Shown here in pieces: positions 30,250 to 41,297 of a DNA stretch of 64,000 nucleotides. Position numbers and translations under genes: made by a program. Each line of letters begins with the position of its first letter. Position 1 is the first letter of the stretch. The stretch is from Candidatus Albibeggiatoa sp. nov. NOAA (GTDB lineage Bacteria > Pseudomonadota > Gammaproteobacteria > Beggiatoales > Beggiatoaceae): contig JAOXRS010000200.1 of the NCBI GenBank assembly GCA_025800385.1, forward strand, positions 1 to 64,000. Reading direction: 5' to 3'. The notes under the pieces were generated by a model that saw only the letters and a program-made list of their open reading frames with translations, was not told the DNA's origin and did not search any database.

Positions 30250-30744
30250 TTATAAATTGAAATCTAAGGTTTTTTTAGAATCATGCTCGTTTGACAGTTG
30301 ATAAATATATGCACCTATAAAAACTGCAAGTAATGTTTGGAAACTCACCGTTATTTGCATCAAAGTTGAGCTATTGGTAAAAACTGAGCCACCGAATAAA
30401 AGCAGCATTATTTTGAGTGACCATAGTATAAAAGCATATTTATAGATATTGCGTTTGGCGAGATAAGCACAGACATAGCCACCTACAAAACTAGAGATAA
30501 ATTCTATCGAAAAAAACAACAAACTCGATACACTCAATGTAATATACATATCATTGATTATACTATCGATAAAGTGAGAAGTGAGACAAGCACCATTACT
30601 GATATTGGAATATATGGCAAGCACAATTGTAAATAATAATAGCTTTATAGCTAGATCAGCTACGAATCCATATAGTGCAGCATTAATGGGTGGGCTGATT
30701 CCAGTATTATCTATTTTCATATGTGTTGAGCTGTTTTTTGCCAT
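30250..30744 (-). CDS. Hypothetical four-helix membrane protein
   Basis: Not recognised. It is 164 aa with four predicted membrane segments: LYGFVADLAIKLLLFTIVLAIY, YITLSVSSLLFFSIEFISSFVG, KYAFILWSLKIMLLLFGG and ITVSFQTLLAVFIGAYIY. There is a hydrophilic N-tail and a short charged C-tail. The arrangement suggests a small inner-membrane protein; no catalytic motif is seen. It is isolated between ruvC and the MipA gene. Confidence 0.65.
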   Translation of the reverse strand: MAKNSSTHMKIDNTGISPPINAALYGFVADLAIKLLLFTIVLAIYSNISNGACLTSHFIDSIINDMYITLSVSSLLFFSIEFISSFVGGYVCAYLAKRNIYKYAFILWSLKIMLLLFGGSVFTNSSTLMQITVSFQTLLAVFIGAYIYQLSNEHDSKKTLDFNL

Positions 30745-30906
30745 CGATAATAGATTGTAGACAGGTTTACATACTGGGGCAAATAACTTGAGGGTTGAGA
30801 CTTTTTATTCAAACCAATATTGGGTAAGAAAAAAGTTGTGAGAGCCTTAAATATAGATGGGCTTTGGACTTCAGACTCTCAACAACGAAAACATTTTCAA
30901 TCAAAC

Positions 30907-31659
30907 TTAGAAAAAACCTTGATACGTTATACCTAATAAAAAGGTGGTCTCATTGCCATGTTCGACAATAGGGCTGTCTTCAATTTCACTGTCTAATTGA
31001 GTGTAAATTATCGCCGTGTTGAGACTCCACGATTTATTTAAGCGGTAAATGGCATTCAATTGCGCATACGGATTAATCGTATTGTCTAACTCATAAGCAG
31101 GCCGTGATTCTCTGACCTCATTAGACTGTACACCATAATAATAATTGCTGTAATCGCTATCTTGATATGCTGCGCCGACTTTAAAACCTGCGATCAATTG
31201 CTTGGTTACGGGTCGGGTCATACCCAATGATAAATCTGCGGTTAAGCCGTCACTATTATTTGCAATATCTTGCTGAACTGATGCATCAATATCAAATAAA
31301 CCCAGTTTCACTTTTGCCGCAAGACCTAGCCCAATAGAAAAATCCCGATCTTCCATACCTGCCAACGCAGGGCTATCATCAGCGTCATAGCCATTTAAAT
31401 CAAAAGATAAAAGCGGGGCTAAGCTAAATTGTTCGGTATCAATAAGATGGTATTTCAATTCCTTAAAATTAAATTCCCAGCGACCACTTTTTAAATACAA
31501 AGCTGGTAATAAGCGTGTTTCACTGCCTTCGCCTTGGTAGAGTTCAGAACCCCACAATGCAATCGCACCAACGCGATATATATTGTTTGGTTCATCAGCA
31601 TAAACGGAAGTGGTGAGACAAGATGTAAGTAGAATAAATGACAGCAATTGTTTTTTCAT
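30907..31659 (-). CDS. MipA/OmpV family outer-membrane protein
   Basis: Predicted β-barrel of the MipA/OmpV family, 250 aa. The signal peptide is KKQLLSFILLTSCLTTSVYA. Mature features: GSELYQGEGSETRLLPALYLKSGRWEFN and repeated amphipathic strands, ending ...FLLGITYQGFF with a terminal Phe typical of outer-membrane barrels. ATG 31659 starts the signal; a shorter-leader reading from 30 bases upstream is unlikely. MipA in E. coli scaffolds murein enzymes, but in most family members the role is unknown. Confidence 0.85.
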   Translation of the reverse strand: MKKQLLSFILLTSCLTTSVYADEPNNIYRVGAIALWGSELYQGEGSETRLLPALYLKSGRWEFNFKELKYHLIDTEQFSLAPLLSFDLNGYDADDSPALAGMEDRDFSIGLGLAAKVKLGLFDIDASVQQDIANNSDGLTADLSLGMTRPVTKQLIAGFKVGAAYQDSDYSNYYYGVQSNEVRESRPAYELDNTINPYAQLNAIYRLNKSWSLNTAIIYTQLDSEIEDSPIVEHGNETTFLLGITYQGFF

Positions 31660-31691
31660 TAAAAGCACCATTAACAAATAAGCTAACACCT

Positions 31692-31715
31692 ATTATATCA
31701 AGCTGCACATGACAA
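31692..31715 (-). promoter_or_regulatory. Candidate promoter of the MipA-like gene
   Basis: The minus strand has TATAAT (31692-31697), ~33 bp before the start codon. TTGTCAT (31709-31715), resembling a single Pho half-site, lies 11 nt further upstream. A canonical -35 at 17 bp is lacking. One half-site is weak evidence for PhoB control. Confidence 0.3.
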
Positions 31716-31869
31716 TTTTCATCATCTTTCTACAAATAAAGCCCTACTTATTTCATCAGCCAAATCATGTAAAGCTCATTCATCGTCATGCACCTGATGC
31801 TATTCCAATTCACATGACCAAGAATCATTTCAAACGTTTTGATTGATGAAACAAATAGGGTTCAATCGG

Positions 31870-33822
31870 TTAAGCAGCTTGTTTAAATAATTGCTGCATT
31901 GATACACCTCTGACTAATAACAACCAACTATCAACACTGTCCTTGATTTGCGGATATGCCAACTCATCATGTTGCTGTTGCCAAGCATTTAAACTGGTTT
32001 TCAATGCTTGAGTATGTTGCTGTACCGCAGGTTCAAGCTCTACATCTGCCAAAGCTTGTTCTGCGAATTGCAAGGCATTTTGGATACTTTCCGCCACTTC
32101 GTCGTACTTGTTTTTCGCCGCAAACGCATCGCGCAACGTGATTTCATAATCGACTTGTAACCATAATTGTTCCAATGGTGACGCTTGTCCCGCCGCACAT
32201 TCGCTGACCGTAATCGGATTGACTTTAAATACGCGATCATCGCCGTGATCTAAACGTAATTCTTCTAAATCTTCAAGTTTGACTTCGATTAAATCTGCAA
32301 GCAATTCATCAAAATAACCTTTTTCTTGACGTAACACCCATTGTTGAAAAGTTTCATTCACCTGCTGTTGTTCGGCAAATGTATCATGAATGCGTTGAAC
32401 CGCTTGTGGTGCACGACGGCTAGGGATTTTAGGCCCTTCCATACCAAATTGATCCGACGAGCCACCCAATTGCAAAATGTAGCTCGGCACAAGTTTATTT
32501 TGGTGGCGACGACCTTTACCGTATAAACCGATGTCGGCTGTATCTGAGTGGGCGCAACTGTTTTGGCAACCATTAACATGAATGCGTAAATCTTTGCTAC
32601 CACCGCTTAATAATTTTGCGACTTGTGCTGATGCGGTAATTCCAAGCTGACATGTTGCTGTTCCGGGGCAAGCTGTGACTCGTTGCCCTGCGGTTGGAAT
32701 ATGTAAGTCATACGATTTCAAAGCTTCGTACAAAGCAACCCATTGATTTTGTGGCACGTAAGGAATCAATAAATTTTGCTGCGCCGTGCTGCGAACTTCA
32801 ACTAAGCCAAAATCTTCCAATACTTTAGCTAAGCCTCGTAATTGCACAGCAGTTAAATCCCCATGCGAAATGCTTAACGGCACAGTCACATAACCCTCTT
32901 GGCGTTGAGCTTGAGGCTTTTGCAACCAGTCATTGGTTTGTGGTTTTGCTGGTGCGTTTTCGTTCCAGATTTCTGTCGGGACTTGTCCTTTTAACGCGGT
33001 ACGGGTGCGTTGTAATTCAACTTGATATAAATTGACAACTTCGTCTTCACCCAAACGATCAACTAAGAATTTGACCCGCGAGCGGTTTTTACGGGTTCTA
33101 TCCGAATTGTTATTGTGTACCGTCAATGCTGCTTGCACCGAAGCCAATAAATCATCAGGTTCGATAAATTCTTCTAACACAATGGGTTGATGTGGTTTTG
33201 CGCCTAAGCCACCACCAAGGTAAACTTTAAAACCCGCTTTGCCCTCTTTATAACGTGCAACCACAGTTAAATCATGGCTGCTGGCAGCGGCACAATCAGC
33301 TTCACATCCTGAAAAACCCATTTTAAATTTACGCGGTAATGAATGAGTTAACGGGTTATGTAAAAAGTGTTTGGCGATGTGTTGTACATATGGTTGTACG
33401 TTGACGTGTTCGTGTTGGCACACACCTGCTAATGGGCACGCACAAATGTTCCGTACCGTGTTGCCGCCTGCTTCGCGTGAACCAATCCCATATTCTGATA
33501 ATAAGTTTAACAAATCAGGGGTTTTGTCTAATGGGACGTGATGAAATTGGATATTTTGACGGGTGCTGATATGTACTACGTCGTGTTTTGCGAATTTTTC
33601 CAATCCTGCAGCAAAGCCTAATAATTGTTGTCTTTGGATCACGCCACCTGGGATTTTTGTCCGCACCATGCATAATTCGGCTTGGCGTTGGCTGTAAACA
33701 CCCATTAATAAGCGTTCAACCATGAATTTGTGTCCGTCTAAACTACCGTTACGGAAATTGTGTACATGTTGTCGGTAATTGTCTAAATCCTCAGCGCGGA
33801 TTAATTGGTGTTCTTGAGTCAT
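31870..33822 (-). CDS. Siroheme sulfite (or nitrite) reductase, ferredoxin-type
   Basis: Six-electron reduction of sulfite to sulfide in the cytoplasm. The 650-aa protein has two ferrodoxin-like halves (FAKHDVVHISTRQNIQFHHVP and TAVQLRGLAKVLEDFGLVEVRSTAQQNLL) and the siroheme-[4Fe-4S] ligands CPGTATC and GCQNSC (C-x5-C and C-x3-C). NIR/SIR catalytic residues are in RNICACPLAGVC. After ~520 a ~130-residue helical tail follows that plain CysI or NirA lacks. It shares a strand with the TauE-like and cysH genes, opposite a cysB gene, so sulfite is the likely substrate; a nitrite reductase cannot be excluded by motif. Confidence 0.9.
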   Translation of the reverse strand: MTQEHQLIRAEDLDNYRQHVHNFRNGSLDGHKFMVERLLMGVYSQRQAELCMVRTKIPGGVIQRQQLLGFAAGLEKFAKHDVVHISTRQNIQFHHVPLDKTPDLLNLLSEYGIGSREAGGNTVRNICACPLAGVCQHEHVNVQPYVQHIAKHFLHNPLTHSLPRKFKMGFSGCEADCAAASSHDLTVVARYKEGKAGFKVYLGGGLGAKPHQPIVLEEFIEPDDLLASVQAALTVHNNNSDRTRKNRSRVKFLVDRLGEDEVVNLYQVELQRTRTALKGQVPTEIWNENAPAKPQTNDWLQKPQAQRQEGYVTVPLSISHGDLTAVQLRGLAKVLEDFGLVEVRSTAQQNLLIPYVPQNQWVALYEALKSYDLHIPTAGQRVTACPGTATCQLGITASAQVAKLLSGGSKDLRIHVNGCQNSCAHSDTADIGLYGKGRRHQNKLVPSYILQLGGSSDQFGMEGPKIPSRRAPQAVQRIHDTFAEQQQVNETFQQWVLRQEKGYFDELLADLIEVKLEDLEELRLDHGDDRVFKVNPITVSECAAGQASPLEQLWLQVDYEITLRDAFAAKNKYDEVAESIQNALQFAEQALADVELEPAVQQHTQALKTSLNAWQQQHDELAYPQIKDSVDSWLLLVRGVSMQQLFKQAA

Positions 33823-33843
33823 AATTGTATTCCTTATATCTCG

Positions 33844-33942
33844 TTCCAGCGGTCTCCGTTGGAATGCAGCTTAAACGCTCCGCGTTATGGAAGGTAAATG
33901 ATGCAGAACGTCTAAGCTGAATTACCACGCTAAGCATGGTAA
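33844..33942. repeat. Three-hairpin cluster with a REP-like palindrome
   Basis: Between the TauE-like gene and the sulfite reductase gene: TTCCAGCGG / CCGTTGGAA (33844-33852, 33856-33864, 3-nt loop), CAGCTTAAACG / CGTCTAAGCTG (33867-33877, 33909-33919, one mismatch), and TTACCACGC / GCATGGTAA (33922-33930, 33934-33942, one mismatch). The first shares the CTCGTTCCA core with the hairpins at 5251 and 43089. The cluster could trim the polycistronic message and uncouple the two genes. Confidence 0.65.
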
Positions 33943-33963
33943 CTAGGTTCGTATTCGTCGTAT

Positions 33964-34725
33964 TTAGAAAGCGAAACGTAAACCTAATAAAAACAGTAAT
34001 GTTGCAAGTATGTTGCGTAATAATGCAGGTGGGATGCGCACGGTTAATAAGCTGCCAAGCATGATGCCCGGAATTGCACCAATTAATAAGCCGACGAGTA
34101 ATTGCCAATCCACACTACCGAGTAATTGCCAGTGTCCCATGCCTGCAACGGCAGTTAAGGGGACTGCGTGGGCTAAATCTGTCCCGACCATGCGGCGACT
34201 GGATAATTGCGGATATAACAAGCTAATCAATGCCACACCTAATGCACCTGCACCGACAGAGGTCAATGTCACCAGAACGCCCAGTGCTGCCCCTGCTAAG
34301 ATGGTGATAATGTCGCGTTTTAAGCCTTGTAAGCGATAGCGGCGTAACGAGTTTTGCAAATATGGACGTGCAAATAGGGTGATAGCAGTGAGTAGTAACA
34401 TCACACCCATTAAGGTTTGAAGTAAGCCTTCATAAAATTCACTGGATACGTGGCTCAGCGAAATGCTGGTTAACATCGCGGCAGGTAAGCTGCCCATGGC
34501 GAATAATTTAACGATTGTCCATTGCACATGGTTATGATGATGATGCACAATCACACCACTGCTTTTACTAATCGCGGCATATAATAGGTCTGTGCCAACT
34601 GCGATAATCGGTGCGATACCAAAGCCTAAAATCAAGGTTGGGGTCATGATTGCACCACCGCCCACGCCAGTGAGTCCGACTAAACCTCCTACAATTAATC
34701 CTGTAAAAATAAACCCTACGTCCAT
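33964..34725 (-). CDS. TauE/SafE-family permease
   Basis: Predicted anion permease, 253 aa, with about eight membrane segments and the family's two GG-containing repeats (TGLIVGGLVGLTGVGGGAIMTPTLIL and GVLVTLTSVGAGALGVALISLLYP). Members move sulfite, sulfoacetate, sulfate or similar organosulfur anions. Being between cysH and the sulfite reductase gene suggests sulfate import or sulfite export, which is inference. ATG 34725 was chosen for GGAGAA about nine bases upstream, and because it begins the first helix. Confidence 0.88.
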   Translation of the reverse strand: MDVGFIFTGLIVGGLVGLTGVGGGAIMTPTLILGFGIAPIIAVGTDLLYAAISKSSGVIVHHHHNHVQWTIVKLFAMGSLPAAMLTSISLSHVSSEFYEGLLQTLMGVMLLLTAITLFARPYLQNSLRRYRLQGLKRDIITILAGAALGVLVTLTSVGAGALGVALISLLYPQLSSRRMVGTDLAHAVPLTAVAGMGHWQLLGSVDWQLLVGLLIGAIPGIMLGSLLTVRIPPALLRNILATLLFLLGLRFAF

Positions 34726-34791
34726 TATTTGTTCTCCAATTAACTCAATGAGGACTGACAATACTATGCTTTAAAAATAGTGAGATTAACT

Positions 34792-34827
34792 CAGCGTAGG
34801 ACTGCCAGCCCTGAAATACCTACGCTG
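34792..34827 (-). terminator. Hairpin overlapping the cysH stop codon
   Basis: CAGCGTAGG (34792-34800) and CCTACGCTG (34819-34827) form a perfect 9-bp stem. The right arm contains the cysH TAG stop. There is an 18-nt loop, and no T-run. It may be an attenuator or partial terminator ahead of the TauE-like gene. Confidence 0.5.
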
Positions 34828-35548
34828 CCTTCACGGGGTGTAAACCACATTCTTTACCTGCAGTTTCTTCCCACCACCAGCGACCATTACGTTCATGTTC
34901 ATTCGGCAAAATAGGTCGAGTACAAGGTTCACAGCCGATGCTAATGAAACCGTGGCGATGTAATTCGTTATAAGGTACGTTATGTTCTTGGATATAATTC
35001 CATACCTGTTGCGAAGTCCAGTTTGCTAACGGATTGAATTTGACCAATGTGTGTCTCGGTGTTGAAAACGCCATGTCTTCTTGAATCACTGGGACATCGG
35101 AACGGGTATCAGGACTTTGATCTTTACGTTGACCTGTTACCCACGCATCCAAAGTGCTCAACTTACGACGCAATGGCGCAACTTTTCTTACCTGACAACA
35201 TTCTTTATGCCCATCCATGCGAAAACTGAAAAAGCCTTTTTCATTGACTAATGCTTCGACTGCTTTTGATTCTGGAAATAACAACTCAAAATTAATGTTA
35301 TAGCGTTGTTTAACTTGATCTAAAAAGCGATAAGTTTGGCTATGTAAACGTCCTGTATCTAAAGAAAATACATTGACTTTTTTACCCAACAAACGTGCGG
35401 CCATATCGACTAATACTACGTCTTCTGCACCCGAAAACGAGATTGCAATGTTGTCGTATTTTTCTAAGGCTAAGGCTAAGATTTCAGTAGGATCAGCTTT
35501 GTCATATTGTGCAGCTAATTGATCGATTTTATCTTTCTCTAAAGACAT
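34820..35548 (-). CDS. cysH: Thioredoxin-dependent adenylylsulfate (APS) reductase
   Basis: Reduces activated sulfate to sulfite. The 242-aa protein has the PP-loop-like site [38 protein letters not shown], and the substrate loop [30 protein letters not shown] with the later GCEPCTRP supplies the four cysteines of a [4Fe-4S] cluster, the mark of the APS-using rather than PAPS-using branch. The catalytic Cys is in KECGLH at the end. It is the first gene of a minus-strand group with the TauE-like and sulfite reductase genes, divergent from cysB. Confidence 0.95.
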   Translation of the reverse strand: MSLEKDKIDQLAAQYDKADPTEILALALEKYDNIAISFSGAEDVVLVDMAARLLGKKVNVFSLDTGRLHSQTYRFLDQVKQRYNINFELLFPESKAVEALVNEKGFFSFRMDGHKECCQVRKVAPLRRKLSTLDAWVTGQRKDQSPDTRSDVPVIQEDMAFSTPRHTLVKFNPLANWTSQQVWNYIQEHNVPYNELHRHGFISIGCEPCTRPILPNEHERNGRWWWEETAGKECGLHPVKAA

Positions 35549-35636
35549 GATTTTGCTCCTGTATTCATCATCGTTGATTCAGTGATAAACAAGATAGCAA
35601 ATAAAATTTATTTATAAAAAGAATTTATATGTATAT

Positions 35637-35658
35637 AAATATAACTAAAATGTATAAC
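35637..35658. promoter_or_regulatory. Candidate CysB operator, copy 1
   Basis: AAATATAACTAAAATGTATAA occurs here, ~90 bp upstream of cysH. A near-identical 21-mer occurs at 35788-35808 (20 of 21 bases identical). AT-rich repeated sites between a LysR-type regulator and its target are typical operators; binding is inferred. Confidence 0.45.
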
Positions 35659-35787
35659 AGTGTGATGACATGGTTTAGAGGAGTTTGCATAGATAATAAA
35701 AAATACATAACTAGCACAATATTGTAGGTGTTTGTTTTTATTTTATTTTGAAATATAGAGAGACAATAAAATTATTTTATAATGCAT

Positions 35788-35808
35788 AAATATAACTAAA
35801 AAGTATAA
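35788..35808. promoter_or_regulatory. Candidate CysB operator, copy 2
   Basis: AAATATAACTAAAAAGTATAA is a direct repeat of the site at 35637, ~62 bp upstream of the cysB start. It is suitable for autoregulation of cysB, by inference. The rest of the 322-bp cysH-cysB spacer is AT-rich with no gene seen. Confidence 0.45.
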
Positions 35809-35867
35809 GCATTAAACCGTGATTCGTTGTATAACTAATAATAATGAGTGTCAGACGATGGAATTGA

Positions 35868-36845
<978 letters not shown>

Positions 36846-36857
36846 TGTATTAAGCTT

Positions 36858-37847
36858 TTATTCGCAGGCAGGATATTGATATTCTTCTATTCTACTGTTC
36901 CACTTCTCATAGTTAATATTTGGGTTATGACAGAAATTATTTCTTGATAAAGATAATGCTTGTAATTGAGTCAAAGCGGATAAATCTGGAATCGTCCCAC
37001 TTAGTTGATTATTAGATAAAGATAATGTTCGTAATTGAGTCAAAGCGGATAAATCTAGAATCGTTCCACTTAGTTGATTTTTCCATAAATCTAATTTTGT
37101 AATAGAATTATTTTCACACTCAGTACCATACCAATGACAAGGCTGATTTGTTTGTAACCATCCTTCATTATTATCCCAATTATCTCCACTTGTACGATGA
37201 TAAAAATTAACTAATGCTTCACACTCTGCTTGTGGAATCCCTGTGACATTATTGCAACTAAATGCTGTATTTGTCTTCTGATCTGACTCTTTAGGTTTAT
37301 AAACTGCTTTTGTGGGCTGTTCTTCTTTGGAAAGAGATTTTTGCTTAGAACGATTAATTTCATCAATAAAGTGTTTAGCCTGCATAAAACCATTGCGACT
37401 GGCTAAAACTAACCATTCAATGCCTTTAACTTCATCTTTTTCGATACCCTTGCCTTCATAGTACATACGACCTAAATGCGACTGTGCTTCTGGATATCCT
37501 TGGTTTGCTGCTTTTTGATACCATTCAATTGCTTTTTCATAATCACACTTAACAAACTGCCCTTTCTCAAACATAATACCTAATTGAGTTTGTGCTTCCT
37601 GATCCCCTTTTTCTGCGCCCATACTAAAATACTGATGTGCTTTCTCATAACTCATTGGCTCATCATTAGAACCCGCTTTATAAATATGCCCTAACTCATT
37701 GGATGCCTTAATATCATCAATTGCCCGTGTCTTCAAATCAGCTAATTTGTCAATAGATAATTTTATTTGTTCCACATGCTGTAAATTCTGAGCAATATAA
37801 CGACTATAAACTTTATATCCTAGCTTTTCTGCCTTAATACTGACCAA
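36858..37847 (-). CDS. Sel1-repeat plus leucine-rich-repeat protein, C-terminal part of a frameshifted gene
   Basis: A 329-aa reading with three to four Sel1 repeats (~55-165, e.g. AQTQLGIMFEKGQFVKCDYEKAIEWYQKAANQGYPEAQ as successive units), a linker, and a plant-type LRR segment (~220-320): ALVNFYHRTSGDNWDNNEGW, CHWYGTEC, then LSGTI-DLSALTQL units of 23 residues (near-identical 69-bp DNA repeats at 36962 and 37031). The N-terminal start is not an ATG and codons remain open upstream (QCDKYAHPLVSIKAEKLGYK), completing the domain that ends abruptly in the gene at 37864. A one-base insertion near 37867 would join the two. It is a protein-binding scaffold by inference. Confidence 0.7.
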   Translation of the reverse strand: MVSIKAEKLGYKVYSRYIAQNLQHVEQIKLSIDKLADLKTRAIDDIKASNELGHIYKAGSNDEPMSYEKAHQYFSMGAEKGDQEAQTQLGIMFEKGQFVKCDYEKAIEWYQKAANQGYPEAQSHLGRMYYEGKGIEKDEVKGIEWLVLASRNGFMQAKHFIDEINRSKQKSLSKEEQPTKAVYKPKESDQKTNTAFSCNNVTGIPQAECEALVNFYHRTSGDNWDNNEGWLQTNQPCHWYGTECENNSITKLDLWKNQLSGTILDLSALTQLRTLSLSNNQLSGTIPDLSALTQLQALSLSRNNFCHNPNINYEKWNSRIEEYQYPACE

Positions 37848-37863
37848 TGGATGAGCATATTTA

Positions 37864-38103
37864 TCACATTGAATGGTTGTACGATAGATAATAACCTTCA
37901 GAATCTGAATAGCCTGTAAGTAGCTGATTTTTATAAGTATATGTAACTTCTACATCAGATAAAGCACGATTATGCTGCTTATCTGAGACAAAAACTGCAT
38001 AAGTACATGGCTCAACTTGTTCTTGCGCAGAATTCCATATAAAAAACCCCAAAAGCCCTACTATCAAGACACCTAATATAATCAATACAAGCTTATTATT
38101 CAT
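37864..38103 (-). CDS. Membrane-anchored N-terminal part of the same split gene
   Basis: A 79-aa reading: a membrane helix (MNNKLVLIILGVLIVGLLGFFIW), then CTYAVFVSDKQHNRAL and SDVEVTYTYKNQLLTGYSDSEGYYL, resembling a small carboxypeptidase-regulatory-like β-domain, stopping at TGA 37864. Removing one base near 37867 would make NHS run directly into CDKYAHPLVSIKAEKLGY of the next frame, as a β-strand continuation. ATG 38103 starts the helix, with AGGTC before it. Probably one membrane-anchored β-domain/Sel1/LRR protein broken by a mutation or a sequencing error. Confidence 0.55.
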   Translation of the reverse strand: MNNKLVLIILGVLIVGLLGFFIWNSAQEQVEPCTYAVFVSDKQHNRALSDVEVTYTYKNQLLTGYSDSEGYYLSYNHSM

Positions 38104-38213
38104 ACTGATAAAGACCTGACTATTGAAAGCAAAGAAGCACGATGACAAGCCAAGCATAACAATATTAAAATTAAATAAGAAGGGATAAACTGGAAATATG
38201 ATAAAAATAAGAC

Positions 38214-38251
38214 ATTTCACAGTAAAATATAGGAACACTCTACTGTGAAAT
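38214..38251 (-). terminator. Terminator-like hairpin of gyrB
   Basis: ATTTCACAGTA (38214-38224) and TACTGTGAAAT (38241-38251) form a perfect 11-bp stem with a 16-nt loop, 22 bp past the gyrB stop. It is followed on the minus strand by GTCTTATTTTTA, a moderate T-rich tail. Confidence 0.7.
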
Positions 38252-38272
38252 ACAGAAATGATTTAAAACAAA

Positions 38273-40702
<2,430 letters not shown>

Positions 40703-40879
40703 TTATTATAACATTTATATATTTTATTTTAAACTGTTAAGTATTTATTTAAAAAAGGGAAAATCTGTTTAAACTTGTTGTAATCTTGTATAATTTTTGT
40801 TGTTTTTAAGCACTTGACATCTTAAGCTTTATCTTTCATGCTTAAATCAAGATTTAATTCTTTCTTTGAAGGACAACAG

Positions 40880-41293
40880 ATGCAAGTCAATCCACAACAA
40901 CGCGCTACTTTATCACGCATTGTGATGCGAATTTTAGATGAATGGAATATTGGTGATGATGACAAGATAAAAGTATTAAATTTACCTGATGGTACAAAGC
41001 CGCGTATTTTAAATCGTTATCGCAATAGCACTGCCTTTCCTGATACACCCGAAGTCAATGAGCGCGTTGAGCAGTTGGTTGCGATTTCTGAAGCCTTGCG
41101 CACGACTTACCCACATAATTACCGTATGAGTATGCATTGGCTGAATACGCCACATCGTCGATTTAATCAGCAAACCCCGTTAAATATGATTTTAGATAAT
41201 GGTTTGAATGGCATGATAGCCGTGCGTGCTGATTTAGACTGTGCTTATGCATGGTCATTGACGGAAAATATGCAACTTCCCGCCAAATCATAA
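40880..41293 (+). CDS. MbcA/ParS/Xre-type antitoxin-like protein, DUF2384
   Basis: A 137-aa protein with an Xre-like helix-turn-helix (~10-60) and a C-terminal DUF2384-like segment (~75-125): HWLNTPHRRFNQQTPLNMILDNGLNGMIAVRADLD, which in the family binds a RES-domain toxin. ATG 40880 (MQVNPQQ) was chosen because GAAGGA precedes it; a start 42 bases upstream has none. A TTGACA at 40814 with a weak -10 may drive it. No RES toxin or other toxin lies next to it: the following gene is convergent and unrelated. It may be an orphan antitoxin or a plain regulator. Confidence 0.8.
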   Translation: MQVNPQQRATLSRIVMRILDEWNIGDDDKIKVLNLPDGTKPRILNRYRNSTAFPDTPEVNERVEQLVAISEALRTTYPHNYRMSMHWLNTPHRRFNQQTPLNMILDNGLNGMIAVRADLDCAYAWSLTENMQLPAKS

Positions 41294-41297
41294 AAAA

